Source: Pseudomonadota bacterium | GTDB lineage: Bacteria; Desulfobacterota; Desulfobulbia; Desulfobulbales; SURF-16 | Reading direction: 5' to 3' | DNA length: 13,580 nt | NCBI GenBank assembly: GCA_030597865.1 | Contig: JAUVQZ010000052.1 | Coordinates: forward strand, 1 to 13,580 | Shown: positions 1 through 6,792 of the stretch, in pieces | Position numbering within the stretch: the stretch's first letter is position 1 | Layout of the letters: each line of letters opens with the position of its first letter | Notes under the pieces: generated by a model | Databases searched by the model: none | What the model saw: only the letters and a program-made list of their open reading frames with translations | Told to the model about the DNA's origin: nothing | Made by a program: the position numbers and the translations under genes

Positions 1-8
1 CTACCCAT
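1..8 (-). CDS. possible start of a leftward gene leaving the window
   Basis: On the minus strand a GGGAGG Shine-Dalgarno-like sequence (bases 16-21) lies 7 nt before an ATG at 8-6, followed by only one more full codon before the window edge. The spacing is ideal for translation initiation, and the preceding AT-rich stretch (about 22-60) could carry a promoter. Nothing can be said about the product. This is a weak call based only on RBS and start-codon geometry. Confidence 0.25.
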
Positions 9-152
9 GTTAAATCCTCCCAATAGTCTATATTTAAAGGCATTAAAACATAACTGGTGGGACAAGTACGGGGCTATCAATTAATAAATCTTCGTAACTT
101 AGGCTGAAGTTCGGTGGTAATCATATTAGTAGAAGAGTCATGTGGTGTAGAT
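9..152. other. intergenic spacer without a recognised gene
   Basis: This AT-rich spacer lies between the TauE/SafE stop codon and the possible leftward start at the edge. It contains TTAGGCTGAAG (99-109), the same 11-mer seen at 1022-1032 and, inverted, in the 1069-1117 array. No hairpin followed by a T-run was seen. The forward frame opening at 114 is antisense to the TauE/SafE gene for most of its length and is not credible. Confidence 0.5.
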
Positions 153-521
153 TTATTTCTGCCAGAAGAGATAACCGGCCAGGCCAAAGAGAATCACGGC
201 AAAGATCTTCTTGAAACTACCGGTGGAGACCTGGTCGATGAGGCGGGCGCCGATCTGGGCCCCCAGAACTCCGCCGGCACCCAGGAGCAGGCCGGCCCGG
301 TAGTCGACGTGGGCCAGCTTGTTATGGGCCACCAGGGCGGAAACGGCAATGACCAGAATGGCCACAAAGGAGGTGCCCACCGCCTTCTGGGCGCTATAGC
401 CCAGGAAGATGAGCAGGGGGATGATCAAAAAACCGCCGCCCAGCCCTGAAAAGGAGGCCCCCATTCCCACCACAACGCCAAAGAGGAGAAGAAGTATATG
501 GCTATGCATTGCTGTCATCAC
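153..521 (-). CDS. half-length TauE/SafE-family membrane permease
   Basis: The 122-aa protein is strongly hydrophobic with about four membrane segments. It carries the glycine-rich TauE/SafE (TSUP) signature near its start (residues 20-33, around ASFSGLGGGFLIIPLL) and a second conserved stretch AVGTSF at 47-52. Full-length family members have about 250 residues built from two such repeats, so this is one repeat only. It probably acts as a dimer, or with a partner, to export small sulfur-containing or organic anions (sulfite, sulfoacetate or similar); the substrate is inferred from family membership alone. The ATG at 521 is preceded by AGGGG, 6 nt upstream. The tail ends cleanly in a stop after FWQK, and no remnant of a second repeat was found downstream, so it looks like a genuine short form rather than a truncation. 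It stands alone, divergent from the lplT-like operon. Confidence 0.8.
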   Translation of the reverse strand: MMTAMHSHILLLLFGVVVGMGASFSGLGGGFLIIPLLIFLGYSAQKAVGTSFVAILVIAVSALVAHNKLAHVDYRAGLLLGAGGVLGAQIGARLIDQVSTGSFKKIFAVILFGLAGYLFWQK

Positions 522-554
522 GTTACCCCTGAAGATAGTGTTATCTCATAAAAT

Positions 555-581
555 CCCATCTCTACTTGGAGAAGAGATGGG
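555..581 (-). promoter_or_regulatory. 9-bp perfect inverted repeat in the TauE/SafE leader
   Basis: CCCATCTCT (555-563) and AGAGATGGG (573-581) form a perfect 9-bp stem around a 9-nt loop, 34 bp upstream of the TauE/SafE start codon. Read on the minus strand the stem is followed by ATTTTAT, a poor T-run. It could be a leader hairpin, a weak attenuator or an operator; the sequence does not decide between these. Confidence 0.45.
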
Positions 582-605
582 AGGTGAAGCACAATATACC
601 TATTG

Positions 606-670
606 TTTGGCCACGGAATCCACAGAAAACACGGGAAATTTTTTGTTTTCCGTGGATTGATGTGGCCAAA
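606..670. repeat. degenerate palindromic repeat (copy 1 of the CCACGGAATCCACGGAA family)
   Basis: The outer arms TTTGGCCAC (606-614) and GTGGCCAAA (662-670) are perfect complements. The inner arms contain GGAATCCACAGAAAAC and GTTTTCCGTGGATT, which pair with small interruptions. The core words (CCACGGAATCCAC and TTTTCCGTGGATT) are shared with the palindrome at 5094-5151, so the two are copies of one dispersed intergenic element. Confidence 0.75.
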
Positions 671-694
671 TGCTTTTGCAAAACAGCATTGATC

Positions 695-864
695 TCTAGG
701 AGTCTGTCGGACTTAGACATAAATCTACTGCAAATTAGAGAAATTGGCCCATGTTCCCATGGTTTTTCGTTAAATAGCCCTGCTATTCGCCTCAAATCCA
801 TGAAAATCTGGTCTCAATTTCTCAAATTTTCGCTACGATTCTCTAAGTCCGACAGGCTCCTAGA
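695..864. mobile_element. 170-bp foldback MITE-like element
   Basis: The terminal inverted repeats are 23 bp (695-717 and 842-864) and match at 22 of 23 positions; their core is CTGTCGGACTTAGA. The complementarity continues inward: a GAGAAATTG word in the left half (starting near 738) matches its reverse complement CAATTTCTC in the right half, and ATGG words near 770 and 800 also match. The two halves meet at a central AATAGC (773-778)/GCTATT (782-787). The whole element is therefore one imperfect palindrome centred at about 780. It encodes no protein and presumably depends on a transposase elsewhere in the genome. The target duplication is unclear. Confidence 0.75.
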
Positions 865-946
865 AGAATATTTTCTATCTGTACGGTTAGGCAACTATAC
901 AGGGGAAATAGGGAGATGGGAATCATCTTGGCCGGGGCTGCCATCT

Positions 947-979
947 GCGCCGGGGGCAGTGAACCCGGCGCGGTTTTTT
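947..979 (+). terminator. strong intrinsic terminator with no upstream gene
   Basis: GCGCCGGG (947-954) and CCCGGCGC (964-971) make a perfect 8-bp GC stem with a 9-nt loop, followed by GG and six T residues (974-979). This is a textbook rho-independent terminator for rightward transcription, yet the nearest upstream annotated gene runs leftward. It may end a small RNA starting in 865-945. Alternatively it may be the terminator arm of a leader attenuator for the lplT-like gene, 180 bp downstream. CTGCC (939-943 region) could pair with GGCAG (955-959), a possible competing fold. Confidence 0.6.
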
Positions 980-1022
980 GCTGGCTGAATGCCGAAATCG
1001 TGGTAAACAACCAGCGGTTGAT

Positions 1023-1117
1023 TAGGCTGAAGGTCTGGCGGATTGTCTCCATTAGATAACTCATCAACCCTTCAGCCTACAGCCTAATAGCCTTCAGCCT
1101 AAACAACCTACAGCCTA
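1023..1117. repeat. array of CAGCCTA units with an inverted copy
   Basis: CAGCCTA occurs at 1073-1079, 1080-1086, 1095-1101 and 1111-1117. TAGGCTGAAGG at 1023-1033 is the exact reverse complement of CCTTCAGCCTA at 1069-1079 and at 1091-1101, so alternative hairpins can form. The related TTAGGCTGAAG recurs at 99-109. The array lies directly upstream of the lplT-like start. Confidence 0.7.
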
Positions 1118-1157
1118 CTTTTTAAAAACCGACCCCCAACTCCCCTTGTCGAATCGA

Positions 1158-2429
1158 ATGTACTCTCCGGAAATAAAAGCGCAGATCAGAAAGGGCCGTT
1201 CCCGTTTTATCGCCATGGCCATCACCTATTTTCTGGGCGCCTTTAACGATAATTTTTTTAAACAGGCGGCCATGCTCCTGGCTGTGGGCGCTGGTTTGAG
1301 TGGTTTGCAGGGCACGGCCACCATGCTCTTTTCCCTGCCCTTTATTCTCTTTTCCGCCTATGCCGGTTGGTTTGCCGATCGCTACTCCAAAAAGAATGTG
1401 GTGGTGGGCGCCAAGTTTATTGAGTTTAGCGCCATGCTGGTGGGGGCCTATGGCCTTATAACCCTGAACTGGTCCTGCATCCTGGCCATGGTCTTTATCA
1501 TGGCGGCCCAGTCCACCCTGTTCGGGCCGGCCATTAACGGCTCTATTCCGGAGCTCTATCCCAAGGAATATGTGACCACGGCCAATGCCGTGATTAAGCT
1601 GGTCACCACCCTGGCCATCCTGGCCGGTATTGGTCTGGCCGGTCTGGCCCTGGACCAGGCCTGGTTTGCCACTGCCATCCCCTTTGGCCGGCTCTTGGTG
1701 GCAATCCTTGTTCTGCTGGTGGCAGGGATTGGTTTGCTGGTGAGTTTCGGGGTGGTGAAGCGGCCGGCAGCCGGGGCCAGGGAGAGTTTTCCCTGGCTGG
1801 GGCCCATCCATTCCCTGGCCGACCTTTACAGGGTGCGCCGTGATGGGCTTTTATTAACCACCATTGCCGGTGACGCCTTTTTTTATTTTGTATCCTCCAT
1901 AGTTGTCCTGGTCATAAATGTCATGGGCCTGACCGAGCTTGGTATGTCGCAGACCATGACCAGTCTTCTGGTGGTTTCGCTCATGGTGGGGGTCTGCTGT
2001 GGTTCCTTCCTGGCGGCCAAGATCGCCAGTGGCCCAGGATGGTATAGGTTCATGGGCTGGGCCCTGCTGGTCATGGGCTGTGGTCTGGTTGGCGCCTTTA
2101 TGGCCCTTCACTTTGGCGGCCAAACCATCCGGCTGCCCCTGCTCATCATGGCCCTGGTGGTTGCCGGTTGCGGCGGTGGTCTCTTTCTCATCCCCCTGAC
2201 CAGCTTCATTCAGCTGCGGCCCCGGGCTGACCAAAAGGGCAAGATCATCGCTGTTTCTAATTTTGCTGCGTTCAGTGGTATTTTCATGTCAGGTGTCTGC
2301 TTTGATATCTTGAATAGGACCATGGCCCCCAGCGCGGCCATGCTCGTCCTTGGTCTGGTGGTAGGGGGTGCAGCCCTCTGTTTTGGTTTTACCTTTAAAC
2401 GTTATGGTCAGGAGAATTCTCCATGTTAA
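1158..2429 (+). CDS. lplT: LplT-like MFS transporter (lysophospholipid transporter family)
   Basis: The roughly 423-aa protein has about twelve membrane segments and the MFS motif A after the second one (GWFADRYSKK, about residues 72-81). The stretches FLGAFNDNFFKQA near the N-terminus and FGPAINGSIPELYP in the fifth loop resemble LplT, which flips lysophospholipids across the inner membrane for reacylation by Aas. The gene overlaps the next one by 7 bp (ATGTTAA). That partner is a PlsC/acyl ligase protein, matching the lplT-aas gene order and making this role much more likely than a generic drug exporter. I prefer ATG 1158; TTG 1146 in the same frame would add four residues. Neither has a clear Shine-Dalgarno, as the upstream bases are C-rich. 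The symbol is by homology; the exact lipid substrate is inferred. Confidence 0.85.
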   Translation: MYSPEIKAQIRKGRSRFIAMAITYFLGAFNDNFFKQAAMLLAVGAGLSGLQGTATMLFSLPFILFSAYAGWFADRYSKKNVVVGAKFIEFSAMLVGAYGLITLNWSCILAMVFIMAAQSTLFGPAINGSIPELYPKEYVTTANAVIKLVTTLAILAGIGLAGLALDQAWFATAIPFGRLLVAILVLLVAGIGLLVSFGVVKRPAAGARESFPWLGPIHSLADLYRVRRDGLLLTTIAGDAFFYFVSSIVVLVINVMGLTELGMSQTMTSLLVVSLMVGVCCGSFLAAKIASGPGWYRFMGWALLVMGCGLVGAFMALHFGGQTIRLPLLIMALVVAGCGGGLFLIPLTSFIQLRPRADQKGKIIAVSNFAAFSGIFMSGVCFDILNRTMAPSAAMLVLGLVVGGAALCFGFTFKRYGQENSPC

Positions 2430-5044
2430 AAATAATTGTCTTTATTATGCGCACCCTCTTGCGCCTGCGCTATCGCATCACCGTCAAGGGGCTGGACAGG
2501 ATCAAGCCGTCGGATCCCAGCCAGGGCATCCTCTTTCTGCCCAACCATCCGGCCCTTATTGATCCCCTTATTATGTATGTCACCCTCTATAACCGCTTTC
2601 GGCCCCGGCCCCTGGCTGACGAGCGCCAGGTTGATTTACCGGTGGTGCGCCAGGCCATGGGGATGGTGCGCTGTGTGACCATGCCGGACATTGCCACCAG
2701 GGGCCGCCATAGTCGTGATGCGGTTGTGGCCGCCATGGCCGAGATCACAACGAGCCTTCAGCATGGTGATAATGTCCTGCTCTATCCCGCCGGCCGTATC
2801 TATCGGCGCCGATACGAATCGATCCGTGGTAACGGGGGGGTGGCGGCCATCCTGAAACAGGCCCCGGACATCCGGGTGGTCCTGGTTCGTACCACCGGCC
2901 TCTGGGGATCCTCCTTTTCCAAGGCCAGCGGCCGGACACCGACCCTCCTTGTCGATATCAGCAAGCATTTTTTCTACTTCCTGGTCAACTGCTTCTTCTT
3001 CACGCCCAAGCGCCAGGTGGTTATTGAGTTTGAGGAGCCTGCTGATATCCCCCATTCCGGCGATCGCCTGGCCCTAAACAGATATCTGGAAGATTTTTAT
3101 AATAGCAAGGCGCCGGCACATTCCTTTGTCCCCCATTTTTGGTGGCAGGGCAGGGGGGCACGTATCTTGCCTGAACCGGGCAAGAAGAAAATCAGCGGTG
3201 ATTCCGGGGTGGTGAGCGAGGCGGTGCGGCATCAGGTCTTTGCCAAAATAACGGAACTGAGCGGCGCTGAGAATATCAATATGAAGGATAATCTGGCCGG
3301 GGACCTTGGCGTTGATTCCCTGGGGGTGGCCGAACTTGCTGTCTGGATTGAACAGGAGTTTGGCTACACCATTGATGATCTGGAGACCCTTGATACGGCC
3401 GAGGATCTGCTCTTGGCCGCCTCTGGGCAGATCATCAGTCGCAAGAATGATCAGGTTGATATGCCGCCGTCAAAATGGTTTGCCGATAAGGATATTGCCC
3501 CCCTGGTGCTTGGAGAGGGGCAGACCATCACCGAGGTTTTTCTTGCCCAGGCAAGGAGGAACGTGGGCAAGGTGCTTATTGCTGATCTGCGCAGTGGGGT
3601 GCGCAGTAATCGTGATATAATCACGGCCCTCCATCTCCTGGTACCGGCATTTGCCAAGGTTCCCGGCAATAATGTCGGTCTCATGCTGCCGGCCGGGGTG
3701 GGCTGCACCATCGCCTATCTGGCCCTGCTCTTTGCCGGTAAGACACCGGTCATGATTAACTGGACCGTTGGTGAGGGCAATATGGCCTATTGCCTCGATA
3801 AGGTCGGGGTAAAGACGGTGATCTCGGCCAAGGCCCTGGTGGGGCGCTTGGCAGGTCAGGGTATCAAACTTGACGGGCTGAAGGTGGATTGGCTCCACCT
3901 TGAGGATGTTGCCAAGACCTTTACCCTGCCGAAAAAGCTCAGCGCAAAACTGAAGAGTTACGGCAGTTGGTCCCTGCTCTCCAGACACAGGAAGGGTGAC
4001 GACATTGCCGCCATTCTCTTCACCTCCGGCTCTGAGGCCAAGCCCAAGGCCGTGCCCCTCAGCCATGGTAATTTCCTGGCCAATCTTCGTGATGTCGCCC
4101 AGGTCCTGCAGTTCCATGGTGATGACAGTATGCTGGGGATGTTGCCGCCCTTTCACTCCCTGGGGCTTACCGGCAACCTGCTGCTGTCCGTGTGTATGGG
4201 CATGAAGACGGTCTATCATGCCAACCCCACCGAGGCCGGCGTCCTTGCCAAGATCAGCGAGGTGTATAAAAACACGGTGCTGGTCGGCACCCCCACCTTT
4301 TTAAATGGAATTCTGCGGGCCGCAGAAACAGGTCAACTCGATACCCTGCGCCTGGTTTTCTCCGGGGCTGAGAAATGCCCCCAGCATGTCTATCAGGCCA
4401 TTGCCACGGACTGCCCCCAGGTGGTGATGTGCGAGGCCTACGGAGTCACCGAATGCGCCCCTGGCGTCAGTATTAACCGGCCTGAAAACCCGGTGCCTGG
4501 CACCATCGGCCCGATACTGCCCTCCATGGAGTATGTCATTGTTGATGTGGAGAGTGGTGAACCGGTAGGCCTCGGCGACCAGGGAATGCTTCTGGTGCGG
4601 GGCCCCAATGTTTTCAAGGGATATCTCCACCATGACGGCAACCAGCCCTTTGTGGAGCATGACGGTAAGCAGTGGTATGAGACAGGGGATCTGGTGGCGG
4701 AGGACAAAGGGGGGATCATCACCTTCCGTGGCCGTTTGAAGCGTTTTATCAAGCTCGGCGGCGAGATGATCTCCCTGCCGGCAATCGAGGCGGCCCTGCT
4801 GGAACAGATTGATAGTGATACTGATGACGGCATCCCCCTTGCCGTGGAGGCGACACCTAACGAGGAGCAGCCCGAGGTGGTGCTCTTTGTCACCTTTAAG
4901 ATAAGCAGAGACCAGGCCAATAGGGCCATCCGGGCGGCTGGCCTCTCACCGATCCATAATGTCCGGCGTCTTATTGAGGTTGAGGAGATTCCCGTGCTCG
5001 GCACGGGCAAGACCGATTATCAGGCCTTGAAAAGGATGCTGTAA
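2423..5044 (+). CDS. aas: PlsC acyltransferase - acyl carrier protein - AMP-dependent acyl ligase fusion (Aas-like)
   Basis: The 873-aa protein has three domains. Residues 1-210 are a PlsC-type glycerophospholipid acyltransferase with the HX4D motif NHPALID (H42, D47) and a modified third block LLYPAGRIYR (119-128). Residues 265-335 are an acyl carrier domain with the phosphopantetheine site DLGVDSL, Ser299. Residues 365-873 are an AMP-forming ligase with TSGSEAKPK (534-542), YGVTE (673-677), YETGD (752-756), RGRLKRFIKLGGE (769-781) and a C-terminal catalytic lysine in GTGKTDY (K863). E. coli Aas has only the first and third domains and borrows free ACP, so the built-in ACP is a notable variation. 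Likely role: activate a fatty acid, load it on the internal ACP and transfer it to a lysophospholipid at the inner membrane face. AGGAG precedes ATG 2423 by 9-10 nt, and the start overlaps the transporter stop, indicating coupling. Confidence 0.88.
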   Translation: MLKIIVFIMRTLLRLRYRITVKGLDRIKPSDPSQGILFLPNHPALIDPLIMYVTLYNRFRPRPLADERQVDLPVVRQAMGMVRCVTMPDIATRGRHSRDAVVAAMAEITTSLQHGDNVLLYPAGRIYRRRYESIRGNGGVAAILKQAPDIRVVLVRTTGLWGSSFSKASGRTPTLLVDISKHFFYFLVNCFFFTPKRQVVIEFEEPADIPHSGDRLALNRYLEDFYNSKAPAHSFVPHFWWQGRGARILPEPGKKKISGDSGVVSEAVRHQVFAKITELSGAENINMKDNLAGDLGVDSLGVAELAVWIEQEFGYTIDDLETLDTAEDLLLAASGQIISRKNDQVDMPPSKWFADKDIAPLVLGEGQTITEVFLAQARRNVGKVLIADLRSGVRSNRDIITALHLLVPAFAKVPGNNVGLMLPAGVGCTIAYLALLFAGKTPVMINWTVGEGNMAYCLDKVGVKTVISAKALVGRLAGQGIKLDGLKVDWLHLEDVAKTFTLPKKLSAKLKSYGSWSLLSRHRKGDDIAAILFTSGSEAKPKAVPLSHGNFLANLRDVAQVLQFHGDDSMLGMLPPFHSLGLTGNLLLSVCMGMKTVYHANPTEAGVLAKISEVYKNTVLVGTPTFLNGILRAAETGQLDTLRLVFSGAEKCPQHVYQAIATDCPQVVMCEAYGVTECAPGVSINRPENPVPGTIGPILPSMEYVIVDVESGEPVGLGDQGMLLVRGPNVFKGYLHHDGNQPFVEHDGKQWYETGDLVAEDKGGIITFRGRLKRFIKLGGEMISLPAIEAALLEQIDSDTDDGIPLAVEATPNEEQPEVVLFVTFKISRDQANRAIRAAGLSPIHNVRRLIEVEEIPVLGTGKTDYQALKRML

Positions 5045-5093
5045 GGTATAGGTCGGAATGTCTCTTTGAAAAGAAAAAAGACCTCGCACAGGA

Positions 5094-5151
5094 GCCACGG
5101 AATCCACGGAAATCACTGAAGTTTTCCGTGTCTTTCCGTGGATTCCGTGGC
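5094..5151. repeat. perfect 19-bp-arm palindrome (copy 2 of the CCACGGAATCCACGGAA family)
   Basis: The arms at 5094-5112 and 5133-5151 (GCCACGGAATCCACGGAAA and its exact complement) enclose a 20-nt loop that itself contains TTTTCCGTG, allowing alternative pairing with the left arm. The element sits between the stop codons of two convergent genes, where it could act as a two-way terminator or transcript end stabiliser. The flanking A8 (5152-5159) does not give a T-run directly after the hairpin on either strand. It shares its core words with the degenerate copy at 606-670. Confidence 0.85.
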
Positions 5152-5203
5152 AAAAAAAATTATTTGTCAGAAAGGGAGAGAGCTGCAGAATTTTTTCTCA
5201 GGA

Positions 5204-5773
5204 CTACTCGCCGAAATGTTGGACCTGATAGGTCTTGATTTCAACCCCGTCATTCCTCCAGCCTTCCCTGGGCAGCCCCGCCTTCATGGCCAGATGACCG
5301 AGGAAATCTTCCGGGCTGGCAAGCTGGTCCCAGACCTGGGGCAGAAAGGTGGATTGGTAGCTGCCGTGGCTTAAAATAACGCCATCAATATGGGGGCGGA
5401 GCTTAGCGACAAGGTCTTTGGGGCCCGTGAACTCCAGGGGCGTTGGTTCGCTGAGGATGGAATTCTCCACCTCAATATCGGTAAGCTCGTTGGCCTCCAC
5501 CCTGCTAAAGCGCCTGTCGTTAAAGGCCGCGTTTTCCGCCTGGTGGCGGATGGCTGTAATAAGGGGCTCACTGGCTGTCAGCGAGCCGATACAGCCGCGT
5601 AATTGATCCCCCTTTTTCAGGGTGACAAAGACCCCCCTGTTTCTCTGAAAAACCGGATCGCTGAACTTCTCCTGATCAATCCTGTCTTCCTGCCCTATGG
5701 CCAGGGCAGAGGCAATGGTTTCCCTGGCCAGCCTGACCAGGATTTCACCCTGCTCCTGTGATAGATCACCCAT
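5204..5773 (-). CDS. amrA: AMMECR1-family protein (AmmeMemoRadiSam system protein A)
   Basis: The 189-aa protein is a full-length AMMECR1 domain with the family's hallmark LRGCIGSL (residues 58-65), followed by NAAFNDRRFSRVEANEL (81-97, family: A..D.RF.PV...EL) and the C-terminal WDQLASPEDFLGHLAMKAGL region. AMMECR1 proteins are widespread in bacteria, archaea and eukaryotes with no settled biochemical activity; the conserved Cys61 motif suggests a modification enzyme. Its ATG at 5773 overlaps the amrB stop by one base (TAATG), so translation is coupled. In many genomes amrA, amrB and a radical SAM gene amrS form a set; no amrS is present in this window. The next gene downstream is convergent, across the 5094-5151 palindrome. 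Confidence 0.92.
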   Translation of the reverse strand: MGDLSQEQGEILVRLARETIASALAIGQEDRIDQEKFSDPVFQRNRGVFVTLKKGDQLRGCIGSLTASEPLITAIRHQAENAAFNDRRFSRVEANELTDIEVENSILSEPTPLEFTGPKDLVAKLRPHIDGVILSHGSYQSTFLPQVWDQLASPEDFLGHLAMKAGLPREGWRNDGVEIKTYQVQHFGE

Positions 5774-6585
5774 TATCCAGCCTCCGTAAAGGCCATGGCC
5801 CCATAGCCCACCACCCGGTCGCGGTCACCGGCCGTATCGCCGCTGTTGGCATAGTGCAGGAGGCGGGCTTGCCAGTTTTTCATGGCTGCCAGGTGGAGGA
5901 GAATCTCGATGCCCACCATGCCGCAGGCCTTATTGTCATTGTCCTGGAGGGAGGCCATGTCCCCATCAAGGATGGCGTTCAGGGTCTGCCTGTCCTTGTG
6001 GACGGCGCTGTCATAGTCGAGGAAATGGGAGAGGTCGCTTGAGATAACGACCAGGACATCATCATCTATAAGGGGGGCCAGGGCCTGGGCAGTTCTCTCT
6101 GTGCTGGTCTGGCCCACCACCAGGGGGACGAGGGTGAAATCGCCCAGGGATTCCTGGAGAAAGGGCAGGATGACCTCCAGGGAATGCTCGGCCTGCTCTG
6201 AAGAGATATTCTCCTGAAAAAGATCGGGATGACTCCCCTGGAGCTCGCCTCCCAGGGGGGAGAGGGGAATATCTCCCAGGGGTGTGCGATAGGTGGCGGC
6301 CCTGCTCACTGCCGAGCCTGCCACCCCCACATGATGGGCCGGACCCATGAGAATAACGGTTTTAAAATGCTGATCCTGCAAAAGGATGGTGCCGTGGGCA
6401 GCGGTGGGGCCGGAGTAGACATAACCGGCATGGGGCAGGATAAGGGCCCGGAGCTTGGCGCTGCCCAGGTCGATTTTGTCGCCTGTGGCCTGCTTATGGA
6501 GGTCCTGGATTAATAAACGCAGGCTGTCAGGGTTTTCCGGATAAAAGCTGCCTGCCCAGCGGGGGGAACGGATGGAAGATGACAT
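5773..6585 (-). CDS. amrB: Memo-like protein (AmmeMemoRadiSam system protein B)
   Basis: The 270-aa protein spans the entire Memo family domain, which is structurally related to class III non-haem iron dioxygenases. Candidate metal or active-site residues are visible: H52 in LPHAGYVYSG, H84/H85 in MGPAHHVG, H134 in AEHSLE, H187 in SSDLSHF, and C221 in KACGMVG. I chose ATG 6585 because the domain starts immediately (RSPRWAGSFYP at residues 6-16) and AGAGG lies about 9 nt upstream. The frame is open for 69 more codons upstream, but that extension reads through short direct repeats and looks non-coding. It is coupled to amrA by a 1-bp overlap and follows comM on the same strand after a 282-bp gap. 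The cellular substrate is unknown. Confidence 0.92.
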   Translation of the reverse strand: MSSSIRSPRWAGSFYPENPDSLRLLIQDLHKQATGDKIDLGSAKLRALILPHAGYVYSGPTAAHGTILLQDQHFKTVILMGPAHHVGVAGSAVSRAATYRTPLGDIPLSPLGGELQGSHPDLFQENISSEQAEHSLEVILPFLQESLGDFTLVPLVVGQTSTERTAQALAPLIDDDVLVVISSDLSHFLDYDSAVHKDRQTLNAILDGDMASLQDNDNKACGMVGIEILLHLAAMKNWQARLLHYANSGDTAGDRDRVVGYGAMAFTEAG

Positions 6586-6663
6586 GGGTGTATCCTCTTG
6601 GTTGGCCTTGCCCCAGGAGTAAAATGAATTTGAGAAGCTGGGAAGTACAAATTTGAGCAGAAG

Positions 6664-6703
6664 GCGCCCTGCAAGAAGTACCCTTGGGGTGCGCCCTGCA
6701 AGA
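6664..6703. repeat. 27-bp-spaced direct repeat GCGCCCTGCAAGA
   Basis: GCGCCCTGCAAGA occurs at 6664-6676 and 6691-6703. AGTACCC follows the first copy immediately (6677-6683) and recurs at 6720-6726 behind the second. It lies upstream of amrB on the minus strand, in the gap after comM. It may be a dispersed intergenic repeat; no function is evident. Confidence 0.6.
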
Positions 6704-6762
6704 GATAAGCGCAGACGTCGAGTACCCCTGTGGCATACGTGTCTTACTAAGATCCCTTCCTT

Positions 6763-6792
6763 CTCCTTATTTCTCAACTCCTTATTCCTCAA
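6763..6792. repeat. tandem 15-bp repeat, two units
   Basis: CTCCTTATTTCTCAA (6763-6777) is followed immediately by CTCCTTATTCCTCAA (6778-6792), with one mismatch. On the minus strand the units read as AAGGAG-containing words, so they mimic ribosome binding sites in a spurious upstream extension of amrB. Confidence 0.7.

Larger units (their letters stand above)
522..1157. other. 636-bp repeat-rich gap without a credible gene
   Basis: The gap lies between the divergent TauE/SafE and lplT-like genes. From left to right it holds a 9-bp inverted repeat, a degenerate palindrome (606-670), a foldback element (695-864), an orphan terminator hairpin (947-979) and the CAGCCTA array (1023-1117). Open frames here simply read through the palindromes and resemble no protein I recognise. 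No clear promoter for the lplT-like gene was found. Confidence 0.6.

Noticed and set aside
865..979. Known riboswitch classes (cobalamin, Moco, c-di-GMP, TPP, yybP-ykoY) for the terminator-capped region
   Set aside because: I compared remembered core motifs on both strands and found no match, so it is left unclassified.
566..988. Plus-strand 140-aa frame in the 522-1157 gap
   Set aside because: It reads straight through the palindrome, the foldback element and the terminator stem. Its codons are dictated by the repeats.
1122..1811. Minus-strand 229-aa frame opposite the MFS gene
   Set aside because: Its His/Gly/Gln-rich composition is typical of the reverse complement of a membrane protein gene.
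3470..4219. Minus-strand 249-aa frame opposite the acyltransferase-ligase
   Set aside because: It is antisense to clear AMP-ligase motifs and has no family resemblance or RBS context.
5045..5093. Intrinsic terminator right after the acyltransferase-ligase gene
   Set aside because: AGGTC/GACCT could pair only with a long loop and without a following T-run. The 5094-5151 palindrome is the better candidate transcript end.
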